Assembly: GCF_006440775.1 (NCBI RefSeq) | Contig: NZ_VFTZ01000011.1 | Span: forward strand, 62,001-126,000 | DNA from: Mesorhizobium sp. B2-7-2 | GTDB lineage: Bacteria; Pseudomonadota; Alphaproteobacteria; Rhizobiales; Rhizobiaceae | DNA length: 64,000 nt | Direction of reading: 5' to 3' | Part shown: positions 8,384 through 19,809 of the stretch, one piece after another | Layout of the letters: every line of letters begins with the position of its first letter | Numbering within the stretch: the first letter of the stretch is position 1 | The notes under the pieces: generated by a model | Told to the model about the DNA's origin: nothing | Seen by the model: only the letters and a program-made list of their open reading frames with translations | Database searches by the model: none | Position numbers and translations under genes: made by a program

Positions 8384-9574
8384 ATGGCTGAAACCTCCGT
8401 CCGCAACTTCAACATCAACTTCGGTCCGCAGCATCCTGCGGCGCATGGCGTTTTGCGCCTGGTGCTGGAGCTGGACGGCGAAGTGGTCGACCGCGTCGAT
8501 CCGCATATCGGTCTGCTGCATCGCGGCACCGAGAAGCTGATCGAGGCCAAGACCTATCTGCAGGCAGTGCCCTATCTCGACCGGCTGGATTATTGCGCGC
8601 CGATGAACCAGGAGCATGCCTTTGCGCTCGCGGCCGAGCGCCTGCTCGGCATCGAGGTGCCGAAGCGCGGTCAGCTGATCCGCGTGCTCTATTCCGAGAT
8701 GGGCCGCATCATGTCGCACATCTTGAATGTGACGACGCAGGCCATGGACGTCGGCGCGCTGACGCCGCCGCTGTGGGGCTTCGTCGAGCGCGAAAAGCTG
8801 ATGGTGTTCTATGAGCGCGCTAGCGGTTCGCGCATGCATGCGGCCTATTTCCGGCCGGGCGGCGTGCACCAGGACCTGCCGCAGAAGCTGGTCGAGGACA
8901 TCGGCAAGTGGATCGACCCGTTCCTGAAGTCGATCGACGATCTCGACGCGCTCTTGACCGGCAACCGCATCTTCAAGCAGCGCAATGTCGATATCGGCAT
9001 CGTGTCGCTGGCCGACGCCTGGGCCTGGGGCTTTTCGGGCGTGATGGTGCGCGGCTCGGGCGCTGCCTGGGACCTGCGCAAATCGCAGCCCTATGAATGC
9101 TATTCCGAGATGGATTTCGACATTCCGATCGGCAAGAACGGCGACTGCTACGACCGTTACCTGGTGCGTATGGAAGAGATGCGCCAGTCGGCCAGGATCA
9201 TGCGCCAATGCGTCGATCTCTTGTTGGGCAAGGAAAGCGCCGGCCCGGTGTCGAACCTCGACGGCAAGGTCGTGCCGCCGAAGCGCGCTGCAATGAAGCG
9301 CTCGATGGAAGCGCTGATCCATCACTTCAAGCTCTATACCGAGGGCTACCGCGTGCCGGCCGGCGAGGTCTATGCGGCCGTCGAGGCGCCGAAGGGCGAA
9401 TTCGGCGTCTACCTGGTCTCCGACGGCACCAACAAGCCCTATCGCTGCAAGCTGCGCGCCCCCGGTTTCGCGCATCTGCAAGCCATGGATTTCCTGTGCC
9501 GCGGCCACATGCTGGCCGACGTCACCGCCGTGCTTGGCTCCCTCGACATCGTGTTTGGTGAGGTCGATCGCTAA
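8384..9574 (+). CDS. nuoD: NADH-quinone oxidoreductase subunit D
   Basis: 49-kDa peripheral subunit forming the quinone-binding chamber with NuoB and NuoH; 396 residues. Characteristic segments are [14 protein letters not shown] near the N-terminus and [15 protein letters not shown]. Its TAA stop overlaps the nuoE ATG (TAATG). Confidence 0.98.
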   Translation: MAETSVRNFNINFGPQHPAAHGVLRLVLELDGEVVDRVDPHIGLLHRGTEKLIEAKTYLQAVPYLDRLDYCAPMNQEHAFALAAERLLGIEVPKRGQLIRVLYSEMGRIMSHILNVTTQAMDVGALTPPLWGFVEREKLMVFYERASGSRMHAAYFRPGGVHQDLPQKLVEDIGKWIDPFLKSIDDLDALLTGNRIFKQRNVDIGIVSLADAWAWGFSGVMVRGSGAAWDLRKSQPYECYSEMDFDIPIGKNGDCYDRYLVRMEEMRQSARIMRQCVDLLLGKESAGPVSNLDGKVVPPKRAAMKRSMEALIHHFKLYTEGYRVPAGEVYAAVEAPKGEFGVYLVSDGTNKPYRCKLRAPGFAHLQAMDFLCRGHMLADVTAVLGSLDIVFGEVDR

Positions 9575-10896
9575 TGTCAGTCCGCCGTCTTGCAGAAGCC
9601 AGCCTCCAGCCAGCCACCTTCGCCTTCAACGAGGCGAACGCGGCAGCCGCACAGCAGTGGATCGCCAAATATCCGAAAGGGCGCGAGCAGTCGGCGATCA
9701 TCCCGCTGCTGATGATTGCGCAGGAGCAGGAAGGCTGGGTCACCAAAGCGGCGATCGAGACGATCTCGGACATGCTCGGCATGCCGCGCATCCGCGGCCT
9801 CGAGGTCGCGACCTTCTACACGCAGTACCAGCTCAATCCGGTCGGCACGCGCGCCCATATCCAGGTCTGCGGCACCACGCCCTGCATGCTGCGCGGCTCG
9901 GAAGCGCTGATGGATGTGTGCCGTTCGAAAATCCATCACGACCAGTTCCACACCAACGATAAGGGCACGCTGTCGTGGGAGGAGGTCGAATGCCTCGGCG
10001 CCTGCGTCAACGCGCCGATGGTCATGATCTTCAAGGACACTTTCGAGGACCTGACGCCTGAGCGGCTGACCGAGATCATCGATCTCTACGACGCCGGCAA
10101 GGGCGCCGAGGTGAAGCCTGGTCCGCAGAACGGCCGCCACGGGTCCGAGCCGGCTACCGGGCTGACGACGCTGACCAGCGAAAAGGCGATCCTGAAGTCG
10201 ACGCGCGACAAGGAAGCCAGGGCGGCGGCGAAAGCCGCCAAGGAAGCTCTCGCGTCGGCGCCGCCTGTAGCTTCCGCCGCAGCCCCGGCACCCGCTGCGC
10301 CGGCAAGCTCGGCGCCAGCTCCGGCCGCCTCTGGCCCGGTTGGACCGTCAAAATCCAGCAAGCCGAAGACCCATGCGGCTGAAACCAGCCCGGCGCTCAA
10401 CACGCCGTCGCCGGTCAAGGTCGCCCCGGCCACCGAGAACGGCGCCAGCGTCAGGGCGCCGCGTCATTCGGCCGCCAACGCCAACCAGGCCGCTCCGGAA
10501 GTCGAGGCGGTTTCAAAGCCGCGCAGCGGGCCGAAGACCAAGGCCGAGCCGGCCACCGCTTTCAAGGCGCCGGAAACCAAGCAGCCTGTCGCCAAGACGG
10601 CGAAACCTTCGCTCGACGACAAGAACCGGCCGGCCGGCATCGAGCGCCCGGCAACGGTCGACGATCTCAAGCTGATCTCAGGCGTCGGCCCGAAGATCGA
10701 AGGCACCCTGCATTCGCTGGGCATCTACACCTTCGCGCAGGTCGCCGCCTGGAAGAAGGCCGAGCGCGAATGGGTCGACGGCTATCTCAATTTCCGCGGC
10801 CGCATCGAGCGCGACGACTGGGTGAAGCAGGCCAAGGCGCTCGCCAAGGGCGGCGTCGCCGAATACATCCGCGTCTTCGGCAAGAAGCCGGTCTGA
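9574..10896 (+). CDS. nuoE: NADH-quinone oxidoreductase subunit E with long C-terminal HHH extension
   Basis: 24-kDa-type subunit with [2Fe-2S] cluster N1a; ligands C99, C104, C140 and C144 (CxxxxC ... CxxxC). The normal NuoE fold ends near residue 170. The 440-residue protein then has a 190-residue Ala/Pro/Lys-rich, probably disordered linker and a terminal domain (358-440) with a helix-hairpin-helix-like motif, [20 protein letters not shown]. The same domain ends the protein at 12287-12970, in the same operon. Most bacterial NuoE proteins are 160-240 residues, so this is more than double. Start ATG overlaps the nuoD stop. Confidence 0.95.
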   Translation: MSVRRLAEASLQPATFAFNEANAAAAQQWIAKYPKGREQSAIIPLLMIAQEQEGWVTKAAIETISDMLGMPRIRGLEVATFYTQYQLNPVGTRAHIQVCGTTPCMLRGSEALMDVCRSKIHHDQFHTNDKGTLSWEEVECLGACVNAPMVMIFKDTFEDLTPERLTEIIDLYDAGKGAEVKPGPQNGRHGSEPATGLTTLTSEKAILKSTRDKEARAAAKAAKEALASAPPVASAAAPAPAAPASSAPAPAASGPVGPSKSSKPKTHAAETSPALNTPSPVKVAPATENGASVRAPRHSAANANQAAPEVEAVSKPRSGPKTKAEPATAFKAPETKQPVAKTAKPSLDDKNRPAGIERPATVDDLKLISGVGPKIEGTLHSLGIYTFAQVAAWKKAEREWVDGYLNFRGRIERDDWVKQAKALAKGGVAEYIRVFGKKPV

Positions 10897-10906
10897 GGGA
10901 CGAAAA

Positions 10907-12211
10907 ATGCTTCAGGACAAAGACCGCATCTTCACCAACATCTACGGCCTGTTCGACAAGTCGCTGGCCGGCGCGCAGTCGCGCGGCATCTGGGACGACA
11001 CGCCAGGCCTCGTCGCCAAGGGGCGCGACTGGATCATCAATGAAATGAAGGCGTCCGGCCTGCGCGGCCGTGGCGGCGCCGGCTTCCCGACCGGGTTGAA
11101 ATGGTCGTTCATGCCCAAGCAGAGCGATGGACGGCCGAGCTATCTCGTCATCAATGCCGACGAATCCGAGCCCGGCACCTGCAAGGACCGCGATATCCTG
11201 CGCAACGATCCGCACACGCTGGTCGAGGGCGCACTGGTCGCCGGCTTCGCCATGGGTGCGATCGCAGCCTACATCTACGTGCGCGGCGAGTTCATCCGCG
11301 AGCGCGAGGCGCTGCAGCGCGCCATCGACGAGGCTTACGCGGCCAAGCTGATCGGCAAGAACAACACGTCCGGCTACGACTTCGACATCTACATGCATCA
11401 TGGCGCCGGCGCCTATATCTGCGGCGAGGAGACGGCGCTGCTCGAAAGCCTGGAAGGCAAGAAGGGCCAGCCGCGGCTGAAGCCGCCATTCCCGGCCAAT
11501 GTCGGCCTCTATGGCTGCCCGACCACCGTCAACAACGTCGAATCGATCGCGGTGGCGCCGACCATCCTGCGCCGGGGCGCCGCCTGGTTCTCGTCCTTCG
11601 GCCGCCCGAACAATGCCGGCACCAAGCTGTTCTGCGTGTCCGGCCACGTCAACAATCCGTGCACCTTCGAAGAAGCGATGTCGATCCCGTTCCGCGAGCT
11701 GATCGAGACACATTGCGGCGGCATCCGCGGCGGCTGGGACAATCTGCTCGCGGTCATTCCGGGCGGCGCTTCGGTGCCGCTGGTGCCGGCCGAGCAGATC
11801 ATGGACGCGCCGATGGATTTCGACGCGCTGCGCGACCTGAAATCCGGCCTCGGCACGGCCGCCGTCATCGTCATGGACAAGTCGACGGATATCGTGAAGG
11901 CGATCGCCAGGCTGTCCTACTTCTACAAGCATGAGAGCTGCGGCCAGTGCACGCCGTGCCGCGAAGGCACCGGCTGGATGTGGCGGGTGATGGAACGGCT
12001 GGTGCGCGGAGAGGCGCAGAAGCGCGAGATCGACATGCTGCTCGACGTCACCAAGCAGGTCGAGGGCCACACGATCTGCGCGCTGGGCGACGCGGCTGCC
12101 TGGCCGATCCAGGGCCTGATGCGGCATTTCCGCGGCGAGGTGGAACGCCGCATCGACGAGTTTTCGCGCAACGCGCACCGGGTCGAGCCGGTGATGGTGG
12201 CGGCGGAATAA
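10907..12211 (+). CDS. nuoF: NADH-quinone oxidoreductase subunit F
   Basis: 51-kDa subunit that binds NADH and FMN and carries cluster N3; 434 residues. The NADH/FMN loop [16 protein letters not shown] is near residue 50. C345, C348 and C351 ([12 protein letters not shown]) with C391 (HTICALGDA) are the N3 ligands. It starts 10 bp after nuoE. Confidence 0.98.
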   Translation: MLQDKDRIFTNIYGLFDKSLAGAQSRGIWDDTPGLVAKGRDWIINEMKASGLRGRGGAGFPTGLKWSFMPKQSDGRPSYLVINADESEPGTCKDRDILRNDPHTLVEGALVAGFAMGAIAAYIYVRGEFIREREALQRAIDEAYAAKLIGKNNTSGYDFDIYMHHGAGAYICGEETALLESLEGKKGQPRLKPPFPANVGLYGCPTTVNNVESIAVAPTILRRGAAWFSSFGRPNNAGTKLFCVSGHVNNPCTFEEAMSIPFRELIETHCGGIRGGWDNLLAVIPGGASVPLVPAEQIMDAPMDFDALRDLKSGLGTAAVIVMDKSTDIVKAIARLSYFYKHESCGQCTPCREGTGWMWRVMERLVRGEAQKREIDMLLDVTKQVEGHTICALGDAAAWPIQGLMRHFRGEVERRIDEFSRNAHRVEPVMVAAE

Positions 12212-12286
12212 GACTACGAAATACGGGCTTGGCCCGAAGACTAAAAAACTGGGGCGGGCATACGAAGAAACGACCAGGAGATCTCT

Positions 12287-12970
12287 ATGGCGCCGTATTC
12301 GATACCCTATCCGTTCGTGCCTGATTTGGACCAACTCGAGAAGATGAACCAGGACCTGACCAAGATGATGCCGAAGGAGATGGCCAGCGCCGTCAACCTT
12401 CTGGCGCATCCAGTCGCGGGTGCCGCCGCGATGTCGGCGCTCAGCATCGGTCTGGCCAACCACGCCGTCGGCATGTGGATGGGCGCGTTCACCGGCGCGC
12501 TGGAGGCTTCGCAGCGCATGTTCCAGCCTTTCCTCGACGATCTCGAGGCGCAGCACGAAGCGGCCGCCAACGCCTCCAAGGCGCGCAAGGCGACCGAGAC
12601 GTTGATCGCCAGGGCTCAGACCTTCGCCCAGGATGTGACCGACATAGCGGCGAACGCGACCGAGAAAGCGCTCGACGCGACCGGGGCCGATATTGTCGCC
12701 CAACCGGCTGCAACGGGGCTGATGCCCGAGGATTTCAGGCAGCCTAAGGCCGTCGACAAGCCGGCGAAGCCGTCGGACCTGAAGGCGATTTCGGGTATCG
12801 GACCGAAGCTGGAAAAGGTGCTCAACGGTCTCGGCATCTGGACCTATGGCCAGATCGCCGCCTGGACGTCGGAAGAGATCGCCTGGGTGGAAGATTACCT
12901 GTCGCTCGCCGGCCGTATCGGCCGCGACAACTGGACTGCCCAGGCCGCGGCGCTTGCCGCGAAGAAGTGA
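12287..12970 (+). CDS. Complex I operon protein with phasin-like N-terminus and HHH C-terminus
   Basis: A 227-residue protein of unknown function between nuoF and nuoG. The first ~150 residues are helical, with a phasin-like amphipathic look (LEKMNQDLTKMMPKEMASAV and a long Ala-rich helix). Residues 161-227 repeat the domain that ends NuoE: LKAISGIGPKLEKVLNGLGI, then an IAAWTSEEIAWVEDYLSLAGRI-type segment. The ATG follows a strong CAGGAG. Its position suggests an accessory, assembly or regulatory partner of Complex I; this is inferred. Confidence 0.85.
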   Translation: MAPYSIPYPFVPDLDQLEKMNQDLTKMMPKEMASAVNLLAHPVAGAAAMSALSIGLANHAVGMWMGAFTGALEASQRMFQPFLDDLEAQHEAAANASKARKATETLIARAQTFAQDVTDIAANATEKALDATGADIVAQPAATGLMPEDFRQPKAVDKPAKPSDLKAISGIGPKLEKVLNGLGIWTYGQIAAWTSEEIAWVEDYLSLAGRIGRDNWTAQAAALAAKK

Positions 12971-13044
12971 ATTGAAATGCCGGGCGCGGCTTCAGTCGCG
13001 CCCGGAAGGATAGATTGCGGGACATCCGCAGAGGTTTGAGGCGA

Positions 13045-15126
13045 ATGGCAAAGCTAAAGGTCGACGGGAAAGAGATCACGGTACCCGACCATTACACGCT
13101 GCTGCAGGCGGCCGAGGACGCCGGCGCGGAAGTGCCGCGCTTCTGCTTCCACGAGCGGCTGTCGATCGCCGGCAATTGCCGCATGTGCCTGATCGAGGTA
13201 AAGGGCGGTCCGCCCAAGCCGCAGGCCTCCTGCGCCATGGGCGTGCGCGACCTGCGCCCGGGCCCGAATGGCGAGCCGCCGGAAATCTTCACCAACACGC
13301 CGATGGTCAAGAAGGCCCGCGAAGGCGTGATGGAATTCCTGCTGATCAACCATCCGCTCGATTGTCCGATCTGCGACCAGGGCGGCGAATGTGACCTGCA
13401 GGACCAGGCGATGGCCTTCGGCGTCGATTCCTCGCGCTATCACGAGAACAAGCGTGCGGTCGAGGACAAGTATATAGGCCCGCTGGTCAAGACGGTGATG
13501 AACCGCTGCATCCATTGCACGCGCTGCGTCCGCTTCACCACCGAGGTCGCCGGCATTTCCGAGCTCGGCCTGATCGGCCGCGGCGAGGATGCCGAGATCA
13601 CCACCTATCTCGAACAGGCGATGACGTCGGAGCTGCAGGGCAATGTCATCGATCTGTGCCCGGTCGGCGCGCTGACCTCCAAGCCGTTCGCCTTCCAGGC
13701 GCGGCCGTGGGAGCTGACGAAGACGGAATCGATCGACGTCATGGACGCCGTCGGCTCGGCGATCCGCGTCGACAGCCGCGGTCGCGAAGTGATGCGCATC
13801 CTGCCGCGCGTCAACGAGGCGGTGAACGAGGAGTGGATCTCCGACAAGACCCGCTTCATCTGGGACGGCCTGCGCACGCAGCGCCTAGACCGCCCTTACG
13901 TGCGCAAGAACGGCAGGCTCGTTTCGGCAAGCTGGGCGGAAGCCTTCGCAGCGATCAAGGACGAGGTTGCAAAGACCGCGCCCGAGCGGATCGGCGCCAT
14001 CGCCGGCGATCTCGCCGCGGTCGAGGAAATCTACGCGCTTAAGCTGCTGATGGCGGCGCTCGGCTCGAAGAACGTCGACTGCCGCCAGGACGGTGCCGCG
14101 CTCGATCCGTCGCTCGGCCGCGCCAGCTACATCTTCAACCCGACCATCGAAGGCATCGAGCAGGCCGATGCGGTGCTGATCATCGGCGCCAATCCGCGCT
14201 TCGAGGCCTCGGTGCTCAACGCTCGCATCCGCAAGCGCTGGCGCGTCGGCAATCTGCCGGTCGGCGTCATCGGCGAGATCGGCGACACACGCTACGACTA
14301 TGAGCTGATCGGCGCCGGCCCGGAATCGCTCAAGGATCTTGCCGACGGCAACGGCAAGTTCTTTGAGGTGCTGAGCAAGGCCACGCATCCGCTGATCATC
14401 GTGGGCCAGGGCGCGCTGGCGCGCACCGACGGCGCAGCGGTGCTCGGCCAGGCAGCCAGGCTCGCGGCTGCCGTCAACGCGGTCACAGCCGAGTGGAACG
14501 GATTTGCGGTGCTGCACAACGCAGCGGCAAGAGTAGGCGGCCTCGATGTCGGCTTCGTGCCGGGCGAGGGCGGCAAGAACGTCGCCGGCATGCTGGGCGA
14601 CACCGATGTGCTCTTCCTGCTCGGCGCGGACGAGATCGACATGGCCAAGACCGGCGGCGCCTTCGTCGTCTATATCGGCACGCATGGCGATGCCGGCGCG
14701 CACCGCGCCAATGTCATCCTGCCGGCCGCGGCCTACACCGAGAAGTCGGGCACCTATGTCAACACGGAAGGCCGCGTGCAGCAGACCAACCGCGCCGGCT
14801 TCGCCCCTGGCGAGGCGCGCGAGGACTGGGCGATCCTGCGGGCGCTCTCCGACGTGCTCGGCAAGAAGCTGCCCTTCGATTCGCTGGCGCAGCTGCGTGC
14901 CAAGCTCTATGGCGAATTCCCGCATCTCGCCCGCATCGACCAAGTGCAGGCGGGCAGCGGCGACGACATCGCCAAGGTGGCGAAGCTCGGCGGCCGGCTT
15001 AACAAGGGCACCTTCACCTCGCCGGTGAAGGACTTCTATCTGACCAACCCGATCGCGCGGGCGTCGGCCGTAATGGCCGAATGCTCGGCGCTGGCCAAGA
15101 GCGGCTTCAAGCAGGCGGCGGAATAA
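13045..15126 (+). CDS. nuoG: NADH-quinone oxidoreductase subunit G
   Basis: 75-kDa subunit with iron-sulfur clusters N1b, N4 and N5; 693 residues. N1b ligands start at C34, C45 and C48 ([16 protein letters not shown]); [11 protein letters not shown] and [10 protein letters not shown] provide the 4Fe-4S ligands. The rest is molybdopterin-oxidoreductase-like without a cofactor role. The ATG at 13045 is used instead of a TTG at 13015 because [11 protein letters not shown] is the family N-terminus. Confidence 0.97.
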   Translation: MAKLKVDGKEITVPDHYTLLQAAEDAGAEVPRFCFHERLSIAGNCRMCLIEVKGGPPKPQASCAMGVRDLRPGPNGEPPEIFTNTPMVKKAREGVMEFLLINHPLDCPICDQGGECDLQDQAMAFGVDSSRYHENKRAVEDKYIGPLVKTVMNRCIHCTRCVRFTTEVAGISELGLIGRGEDAEITTYLEQAMTSELQGNVIDLCPVGALTSKPFAFQARPWELTKTESIDVMDAVGSAIRVDSRGREVMRILPRVNEAVNEEWISDKTRFIWDGLRTQRLDRPYVRKNGRLVSASWAEAFAAIKDEVAKTAPERIGAIAGDLAAVEEIYALKLLMAALGSKNVDCRQDGAALDPSLGRASYIFNPTIEGIEQADAVLIIGANPRFEASVLNARIRKRWRVGNLPVGVIGEIGDTRYDYELIGAGPESLKDLADGNGKFFEVLSKATHPLIIVGQGALARTDGAAVLGQAARLAAAVNAVTAEWNGFAVLHNAAARVGGLDVGFVPGEGGKNVAGMLGDTDVLFLLGADEIDMAKTGGAFVVYIGTHGDAGAHRANVILPAAAYTEKSGTYVNTEGRVQQTNRAGFAPGEAREDWAILRALSDVLGKKLPFDSLAQLRAKLYGEFPHLARIDQVQAGSGDDIAKVAKLGGRLNKGTFTSPVKDFYLTNPIARASAVMAECSALAKSGFKQAAE

Positions 15127-15128
15127 GC

Positions 15129-16172
15129 ATGGACACCTTCTTCTCCTTCTATGTGCTGCCGACGCTGCTGATCCTGTTGAAGTCGATCGTGCTGATCGTC
15201 GTGCTTCTGATCGGCGTCGCCTATCTGCTTTATGCCGACCGCAAGATCTGGGCGGCGGTGCAATTGCGGCGTGGGCCGAACGTCGTCGGTCCGTGGGGAA
15301 CGCTGCAGGCCTTTGCCGACCTTCTGAAATTCGTCTTCAAGGAGCCGGTGATCCCGTCGGGCGCCAACAAGGGCGTGTTCCTTCTGGCGCCGCTGGTGTC
15401 GGCGGTGCTGGCGATTTCGGCCTGGGCTGTCATTCCGGTCAATGAGGGATGGGCGATCGCCAACATCAATGTCGGCATCCTCTATGTCTTCGCCATCTCC
15501 TCGCTCGAGGTCTATGGCGTGATCATGGGCGGCTGGGCATCGAACTCGAAATATCCGTTCCTCGGCGCGCTGCGCTCGGCCGCGCAGATGGTCTCCTACG
15601 AAGTCTCGATCGGCTTCGTCATCGTCACCGTGCTGCTCACCGTCGGCTCGCTCAACCTCTCCGACATCGTCATGTCGCAGCAGGACGGTCTCGGCACGCG
15701 GCTCGGCCTGCCCAACACCTTCCTCGACTGGCATTGGCTGTCGCTGTTGCCGATGTTCGTGGTGTTCTTCATCTCCGCGCTTGCCGAGACGAACCGCCCG
15801 CCTTTCGACCTGGTGGAAGCGGAATCGGAGCTCGTCGCCGGCCACATGGTCGAATATTCGTCGACGCCGTTCCTGCTCTTCTTCCTCGGCGAATATGTCG
15901 CCGTCGTCCTGATGTGCGCGCTGGCGACCATCCTGTTTCTCGGCGGCTGGCTGCCGCCGTTCAACTTCGCGCCCTTCACCTGGGTGCCGGGGGTAATCTG
16001 GTTCGTGCTGAAGATCTGCCTGATGTTCTTCATGTTCTCCATGGTGAAGGCTTTCGTGCCGCGCTACCGCTACGACCAGCTGATGCGGCTGGGCTGGAAG
16101 GTGTTCCTGCCGATCTCGCTGTTCATGGTTGTCGCCACCGCGGCCTTCCTCAAGATCACGGGGTTTGCGTGA
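15129..16172 (+). CDS. nuoH: NADH-quinone oxidoreductase subunit H
   Basis: Membrane subunit linking the peripheral and membrane arms and lining the quinone channel; 347 residues with about eight transmembrane helices. Signatures include [23 protein letters not shown] and [20 protein letters not shown]. The ATG at 15129 is 2 bp after the nuoG stop. The stop overlaps the nuoI start. Confidence 0.97.
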   Translation: MDTFFSFYVLPTLLILLKSIVLIVVLLIGVAYLLYADRKIWAAVQLRRGPNVVGPWGTLQAFADLLKFVFKEPVIPSGANKGVFLLAPLVSAVLAISAWAVIPVNEGWAIANINVGILYVFAISSLEVYGVIMGGWASNSKYPFLGALRSAAQMVSYEVSIGFVIVTVLLTVGSLNLSDIVMSQQDGLGTRLGLPNTFLDWHWLSLLPMFVVFFISALAETNRPPFDLVEAESELVAGHMVEYSSTPFLLFFLGEYVAVVLMCALATILFLGGWLPPFNFAPFTWVPGVIWFVLKICLMFFMFSMVKAFVPRYRYDQLMRLGWKVFLPISLFMVVATAAFLKITGFA

Positions 16173-16663
16173 TGTCCGCTCTGGCCCAGGCCGCAAAATC
16201 GCTGCTGCTGAAGGATTTCGTCAGCGCCTTCTTCCTGTCGATGCGCCAATTCTTCGCGCCGAAGGAAACGATCAACTATCCGCATGAGAAGGGGCCGATC
16301 AGCCCGCGTTTCCGCGGCGAGCATGCGCTGCGCCGCTATCCGAACGGCGAGGAACGCTGCATCGCCTGCAAGCTCTGCGAGGCGATCTGTCCGGCGCAGG
16401 CCATCACCATCGAGGCTGGCCCGCGCCGCAATGACGGCACGCGCCGCACCGTGCGCTACGACATCGACATGGTGAAGTGCATCTATTGCGGCTTCTGCCA
16501 GGAAGCCTGCCCGGTCGACGCCATCGTCGAAGGGCCGAATTTCGAATTCGCGACCGAGACGCGCGAGGAGCTCTACTACAACAAGGAAAAGCTGCTCGCG
16601 AACGGCGATCGCTGGGAGCGGGAGCTGGCGCGCAACATCGCGCTGGATGCACCGTATAGGTGA
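16172..16663 (+). CDS. nuoI: NADH-quinone oxidoreductase subunit I
   Basis: Ferredoxin-like subunit with clusters N6a and N6b; 163 residues. It has two CxxCxxCxxxCP motifs, [12 protein letters not shown] and [12 protein letters not shown]. The ATG at 16172 overlaps the nuoH TGA. It is followed by a repeat element, not directly by nuoJ. Confidence 0.98.
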   Translation: MSALAQAAKSLLLKDFVSAFFLSMRQFFAPKETINYPHEKGPISPRFRGEHALRRYPNGEERCIACKLCEAICPAQAITIEAGPRRNDGTRRTVRYDIDMVKCIYCGFCQEACPVDAIVEGPNFEFATETREELYYNKEKLLANGDRWERELARNIALDAPYR

Positions 16664-16670
16664 TTAGCGG

Positions 16671-16794
16671 GCTTCTCCCCCGTTTACGGGGAGAAGATGC
16701 CGGCAGGCAGATGAGGGGCGGCGCCAGCTTCTGGAAACTTGGCGTACCCTCATCCGGCCCTTCGGGCCACCTTCTCCCCGTAAACGGGGAGAAG
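16671..16794. repeat. RIME-like palindromic mosaic element in the nuo operon
   Basis: A ~124-bp element between nuoI and nuoJ. Each end is a hairpin (CTTCTCCCCCGTTTACGGGG at the left, and its inverted counterpart ending GTAAACGGGGAGAAGG at the right). The centre holds the GGCCCTTCGGGCC hairpin. This matches the look of rhizobial intergenic mosaic elements. It does not stop the operon reading, but it separates nuoJ from nuoI by 230 bp. Confidence 0.8.
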
Positions 16795-16893
16795 GAACAA
16801 GAAAGTGGACGGCGCAACGTCGTCCGTCTAAGGAACACGCGGTTTCGAACCGGAGGCGGGTCGGAGTCGGAATTTGGAACCCGGGGGAACCCC

Positions 16894-17514
16894 ATGCTGA
16901 GTGGACTAGAGGCGGCCTTTTTCTACCTCTTCGCCTTTATCGCCGTGGCGTCGGCCTTCATGGTCATTTCGTCGCGCAACCCCGTGCATTCCGTGCTGTT
17001 CCTGATCCTCACCTTCTTCAACGCCGCGGGGCTGTTCATGCTGACCGGCGCCGAGTTCCTGGCGATGATCCTGCTGGTCGTCTATGTCGGCGCGGTGATG
17101 GTGCTTTTCCTGTTCGTCGTCATGATGCTCGACGTCGACTTCGCCGAGATGAAAGAGGGCGCGCTGCAATACGCGCCGATCGGCGCGCTGGTCGGGCTGA
17201 TCCTGGCGGCGGAGCTGATCATCGTGCTCGGCGGCTACACATTCGCGCCGCAGCTCGCCTCGACGGTAGCCAAGGCAACGCCGGATCTCGCCACGCGCTC
17301 CAACACGGCGGCGCTCGGCGACATCCTCTACACGGACTACCTCTATTATTTCCAGATTTCCGGCCTGGTGCTGCTGGTCGCCATGATCGGCGCCATCGTC
17401 TTGACGTTGCGCCACAAGGAAGGCGTCAAGCGGCAGTCGATCGCCGCGCAGGTCGCCCGCACGCCGGCGACGGGCATGGAAATCCGCAAGGTCAAATCGG
17501 GCGAGGGCATCTGA
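16894..17514 (+). CDS. nuoJ: NADH-quinone oxidoreductase subunit J
   Basis: Membrane subunit of the proton-pumping arm; 206 residues with five transmembrane helices. The pi-bulge helix segment [20 protein letters not shown] is conserved. The ATG at 16894 gives the family N-terminus [15 protein letters not shown]; the same frame is open leftward through the repeat element, but that part is not family sequence. Confidence 0.95.
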   Translation: MLSGLEAAFFYLFAFIAVASAFMVISSRNPVHSVLFLILTFFNAAGLFMLTGAEFLAMILLVVYVGAVMVLFLFVVMMLDVDFAEMKEGALQYAPIGALVGLILAAELIIVLGGYTFAPQLASTVAKATPDLATRSNTAALGDILYTDYLYYFQISGLVLLVAMIGAIVLTLRHKEGVKRQSIAAQVARTPATGMEIRKVKSGEGI

Positions 17515-17515
17515 G

Positions 17516-17824
17516 ATGGTCGTCGGCATTGCACATTATCTGACCGTATCGGCGATCCTGTTCACGCTCGGCGTGTTCGGCATCTTCCTGAACCGCCGCA
17601 ACATCATCGTCATCCTGATGTCGATCGAGCTCATCCTGCTTGCGGTCAACATCAACTTCGTCGCTTTCTCGGCGGCGCTGCACGACCTCGTCGGACAGGT
17701 CTTCGCCCTGTTCGTGCTGACAGTCGCAGCCGCTGAAGCGGCGATCGGTCTTGCCATTCTTGTCGTCTTCTTCCGCAACCGCGGCTCGATCGCGGTCGAA
17801 GACGTGAGCGCGATGAAGGGTTGA
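17516..17824 (+). CDS. nuoK: NADH-quinone oxidoreductase subunit K
   Basis: Small antiporter-like (MrpC-type) membrane subunit; 102 residues, three helices. The conserved intramembrane Glu lies in [19 protein letters not shown], and a second Glu in [14 protein letters not shown]. It begins 1 bp after nuoJ. Confidence 0.97.
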   Translation: MVVGIAHYLTVSAILFTLGVFGIFLNRRNIIVILMSIELILLAVNINFVAFSAALHDLVGQVFALFVLTVAAAEAAIGLAILVVFFRNRGSIAVEDVSAMKG

Positions 17825-17835
17825 CGGAAACCACC

Positions 17836-19809
17836 ATGTATCAGGCTATCGTCTTCCTTCCGCTGCTTGGCTTCCTGATTGTCGGCCTGTTCGGCAATTC
17901 GCTCGGCGCCAAGGCTTCCGAATACATCACCTCCGGTTTCCTGGTGATCGCGGCGGTGCTGTCGTGGGTTGCCTTCTTCACCGTCGGCTTCGGCCATGGC
18001 GAGGTGTTCACCGTGCCGGTGCTGCGCTGGATCCAGTCGGGCGGCATCGACGCCTCCTGGGCGCTCAGGATCGACACGCTGACGGTGGTGATGCTGGTCG
18101 TCGTCAACACCGTGTCGGCGCTGGTCCACATCTACTCGATCGGCTACATGCACTACGATCCGAACCGGCCGCGTTTCTTCGCCTATCTGTCGCTGTTCAC
18201 CTTCGCGATGCTGATGCTGGTGACGGCCGACAACCTCATCCAGATGTTCTTCGGCTGGGAAGGCGTCGGTCTCGCCTCATATCTCTTGATCGGCTTCTGG
18301 TACAAGAAGCCGTCGGCCAATGCGGCGGCGATCAAGGCTTTCGTCGTCAACCGCGTCGGCGACTTCGGCTTCGCGCTCGGCATCTTCGGCGTGTTCGTAC
18401 TGTTCGGCTCGGTCAATCTGAGTACCGTGTTCGCCAATGCCGCATCCTTCCTGCCGGCCGAAGGTGCGCCGGCGGGTGCCGCCGTGCTCACCTTCCTCGG
18501 CCAAGCGCTCGACAAGCAGACGGCGCTGACGGTGGTCTGCCTGCTGCTCTTCATGGGCGCCATGGGCAAGTCGGCGCAGGTGCCGCTGCACACCTGGCTG
18601 CCGGACGCGATGGAAGGCCCGACGCCGGTCTCCGCGCTGATCCACGCCGCGACCATGGTGACCGCCGGCGTGTTCATGCTGGCGAGGCTTTCGCCGCTGT
18701 TCGAGCTGTCGCATTCGGCGCTGACCGTCGTCACTTTCATCGGCGCATTCACCGCCTTCTTTGCGGCGACCGTCGGCCTCGTCCAGAACGACATCAAGCG
18801 CGTCATCGCCTATTCGACCTGCTCGCAGCTCGGCTACATGTTCGTGGCGCTCGGCGTCGGCGCCTATGGCGCGGCGATCTTCCATCTTTTCACGCATGCC
18901 TTCTTCAAGGCGCTGCTGTTCCTCGGCTCCGGCTCTGTCATCCATGCCGTGTCCGACGAGCAGGACATGCGCAAGATGGGCGGCCTGCGCAAGCTGATCC
19001 CGGCGACCTACTGGATGATGGTCGTCGGCACGCTGGCGCTGACCGGCGTCGGCATTCCGGCAACGGTGATCGGCACTGCCGGCTTCTTCTCCAAGGACGC
19101 CATCATCGCGACCTCCTTCGCCAGCCACAATGCGGTCGCCGGCTTCGCCTTTATCCTGCTGGTGGTCGCCGCCTGCTTCACCAGCTTCTATTCCTGGCGG
19201 CTGATCTTCATGACCTTCCACGGCGAGCCGCGCGCCAGCCACGAGGTCATGCACCATGTCCACGAATCGCCGCCGGTGATGCTGGTGCCGCTCTATGTGC
19301 TGGCCGCCGGCGCGCTGTTTGCCGGTATCATCTTTCACGGCGCCTTCATCGGCGAGGGTTACGCCGAATTCTGGAAGGCTTCGCTGTTCACGCTGCCGGA
19401 AAACCACATCCTGCGTGAGATCCACGAATTGCCGCTCTGGGTCGAGCTCGCCCCGTTCGTCGCCATGCTGATCGGCCTTGCGGTGGCCTGGAAATTTTAT
19501 ATCCGGTCGCCGGAACTTCCCCGAAGCGTCGCCGCCAATCATCGCCTGCTTTATGCGTTCCTGCTCAACAAGTGGTATTTCGACGAGCTCTACGACTTCT
19601 TGTTCGTGCGGCCGGCGAAGCGCCTCGGCAGGTTCCTGTGGAAGACCGGCGACGGCGCCGTCATTGACGGCCTCGGCCCCGACGGCATCTCGGCGCGCGT
19701 CGTCGACGTCACCAACAGGGTCGTCAAGCTGCAGACCGGCTATCTCTACCACTATGCCTTCGCCATGCTGATCGGCGTGGCCGCTCTCGTCACCTGGATG
19801 ATGCTCTGA
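17836..19809 (+). CDS. nuoL: NADH-quinone oxidoreductase subunit L
   Basis: Largest proton-pumping subunit, Mrp-antiporter-like, with the C-terminal lateral helix; 657 residues. Signatures: [19 protein letters not shown] (Glu of TM5), the lysine helix [33 protein letters not shown], and later lysine/histidine helices. The ATG at 17836 is preferred over the TTG at 17821, which overlaps the nuoK stop. Confidence 0.97.
   Translation: MYQAIVFLPLLGFLIVGLFGNSLGAKASEYITSGFLVIAAVLSWVAFFTVGFGHGEVFTVPVLRWIQSGGIDASWALRIDTLTVVMLVVVNTVSALVHIYSIGYMHYDPNRPRFFAYLSLFTFAMLMLVTADNLIQMFFGWEGVGLASYLLIGFWYKKPSANAAAIKAFVVNRVGDFGFALGIFGVFVLFGSVNLSTVFANAASFLPAEGAPAGAAVLTFLGQALDKQTALTVVCLLLFMGAMGKSAQVPLHTWLPDAMEGPTPVSALIHAATMVTAGVFMLARLSPLFELSHSALTVVTFIGAFTAFFAATVGLVQNDIKRVIAYSTCSQLGYMFVALGVGAYGAAIFHLFTHAFFKALLFLGSGSVIHAVSDEQDMRKMGGLRKLIPATYWMMVVGTLALTGVGIPATVIGTAGFFSKDAIIATSFASHNAVAGFAFILLVVAACFTSFYSWRLIFMTFHGEPRASHEVMHHVHESPPVMLVPLYVLAAGALFAGIIFHGAFIGEGYAEFWKASLFTLPENHILREIHELPLWVELAPFVAMLIGLAVAWKFYIRSPELPRSVAANHRLLYAFLLNKWYFDELYDFLFVRPAKRLGRFLWKTGDGAVIDGLGPDGISARVVDVTNRVVKLQTGYLYHYAFAMLIGVAALVTWMML

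Noticed and set aside
16660-16893. N-terminal extension of nuoJ through the repeat element
   Set aside because: The frame is open but the peptide is a translation of the repeat; the family N-terminus starts at 16894.
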